From Mariprofundaceae bacterium (GTDB lineage: Bacteria > Pseudomonadota > Zetaproteobacteria > Mariprofundales > Mariprofundaceae), in contig JAUZQP010000048.1 of the NCBI GenBank assembly GCA_030950965.1, forward strand, positions 1-5,638: a stretch of DNA of 5,638 nt. Direction: 5' to 3'. How positions within the stretch are numbered: the first letter of the stretch is position 1; each line of letters starts with the position of its first letter. The translations under genes were made by a program, and so were the position numbers. Below, in pieces: positions 5,267 to 5,638 of the stretch. Under the pieces are notes generated by a model that was not told the DNA's origin, did not search any database, and saw only the letters and a list, made by a program, of their open reading frames with translations.

Positions 5267-5298
5267 AATAGCCCTCTGTTTTGTAAAGATTTGGTAAA
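5262..5298. promoter_or_regulatory. Cluster of three CpxR-like GTAAA boxes
   Basis: GTAAA occurs at 5262-5266, 5283-5287 and 5294-5298, all on the plus strand. The last two form GTAAA-N6-GTAAA, close to the known CpxR site GTAAA-N5-GTAAA. Start-to-start distances of 21 and 11 put all three on about the same face of the helix. The pair centres near -60 relative to the proposed cpxP start, a normal activator position, and lies about 60-75 bp before the regulator's ATG, allowing autoregulation. Confidence 0.7.
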
Positions 5299-5359
5299 AC
5301 TGGCTGAAAATGGTGGTGTAGGCTGTTTTTTGGCGATGTTGATATGGCAGAGTGTGGCG

Positions 5360-5638
5360 ATGCATATTCTATTGATTGATGATGACCGCGAACTCTGCGC
5401 GCTATTGGGTCGTTTTTTAGAGGGCGATGGCTTTACTGTCTCGTTGGCACATGACGGCATAGAGGGGTTGGCAAAAATCCAGCAAGCGTCGTATGACCTG
5501 GCAGTGCTTGATGTCATGATGCCGGGTAAAAGCGGTATGGATCTGCTGCGTGAGCTGCGCGGCTTCTCGTCTTTACCTGTTATTATGCTAACGGCGCGCG
5601 GTGACGAGATGGATCGCATCATCGGGTTGGAGCTAGGT
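5360..5638 (+). CDS. cpxR: CpxR-like response regulator, receiver domain (3' end outside window)
   Basis: The first 93 residues are visible, the frame running off the window end. They form an OmpR-class receiver domain: MHILLIDDDREL with the acidic pocket at Asp8/Asp9, phospho-acceptor Asp51 in LAVLDVMMPG, and the switch threonine Thr78 in VIMLTARGDEMDRIIGLELG. The last stretch, together with DDDREL and AHDG, is very close to E. coli CpxR. The winged-helix DNA-binding half and the expected kinase gene (cpxA) would lie downstream. The ATG at 5360 has GAG at 5350-5352 ahead of it; an in-frame GTG at 5354 is possible. It should be phosphorylated on envelope stress and act on the GTAAA boxes upstream of itself and of the divergent cpxP-like gene. 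Receiver assignment is certain; CpxR orthology is likely from sequence and context. Confidence 0.9.
   Translation, partial: MHILLIDDDRELCALLGRFLEGDGFTVSLAHDGIEGLAKIQQASYDLAVLDVMMPGKSGMDLLRELRGFSSLPVIMLTARGDEMDRIIGLELG

Noticed and set aside
5011..5622. Minus-strand 203-codon ORF at the right end
   Set aside because: It overlaps the CpxP-like N-terminus, the promoter region and the CpxR-like gene in wrong frames, and its composition is low-complexity with no recognisable domain.

Overview
The window looks like an accessory stretch of a gammaproteobacterial chromosome. The main reason is the right end, where a periplasmic Spy/CpxP-type protein is divergent from a response regulator very close to CpxR, with CpxR-like GTAAA boxes between them. 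This is the enterobacterial cpxP/cpxRA arrangement. I cannot name a genus.

Layout from left to right. Positions 1-1982 (+) hold the C-terminal two thirds of an AcrB-type RND efflux pump, cut by the window edge. A 211-bp gap follows, carrying a perfect 12-bp palindrome (2101-2112). Next is an unrecognised 99-residue Cys/His-rich protein with a C-terminal membrane anchor (2194-2493, +). Three bases later starts an EmrE/Qac-type SMR efflux gene. It is broken after codon 43 by a 158-bp palindromic element (A1, 2628-2785) and stops for good at a second, different palindromic element (B, 2821-2942). Facing it on the minus strand is a 3'-truncated EamA/DMT-type transporter (2983-3246). That gene is preceded by about 270 nt of consecutive hairpins ending in a strong intrinsic terminator, which looks like a structured leader or attenuator.

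Positions 3573-4172 (-) encode a secreted stand-alone PDC/Cache sensor-domain protein. A second copy of the palindromic element (A2, 4205-4362) sits 32 bp upstream of its start. The gap 4364-4673 holds a 12-bp-arm REP-like palindrome and no convincing gene. The window ends with the CpxP/Spy-like gene (4674-5147, -), its promoter region, and the start of the CpxR-like regulator (5360 to the end, +).

Functionally, the left half is a drug-export neighbourhood (RND, SMR, EamA) in which two of the three transporters are wrecks, and mobile palindromes mark the damage at the SMR gene. The right half is an envelope-stress module. The best leads are the A1/A2 element family, whose arms covary and whose insertion into the SMR gene can be reversed on paper to the exact codon, the structured leader at 3292-3560, and the small putative zinc-binding membrane protein.
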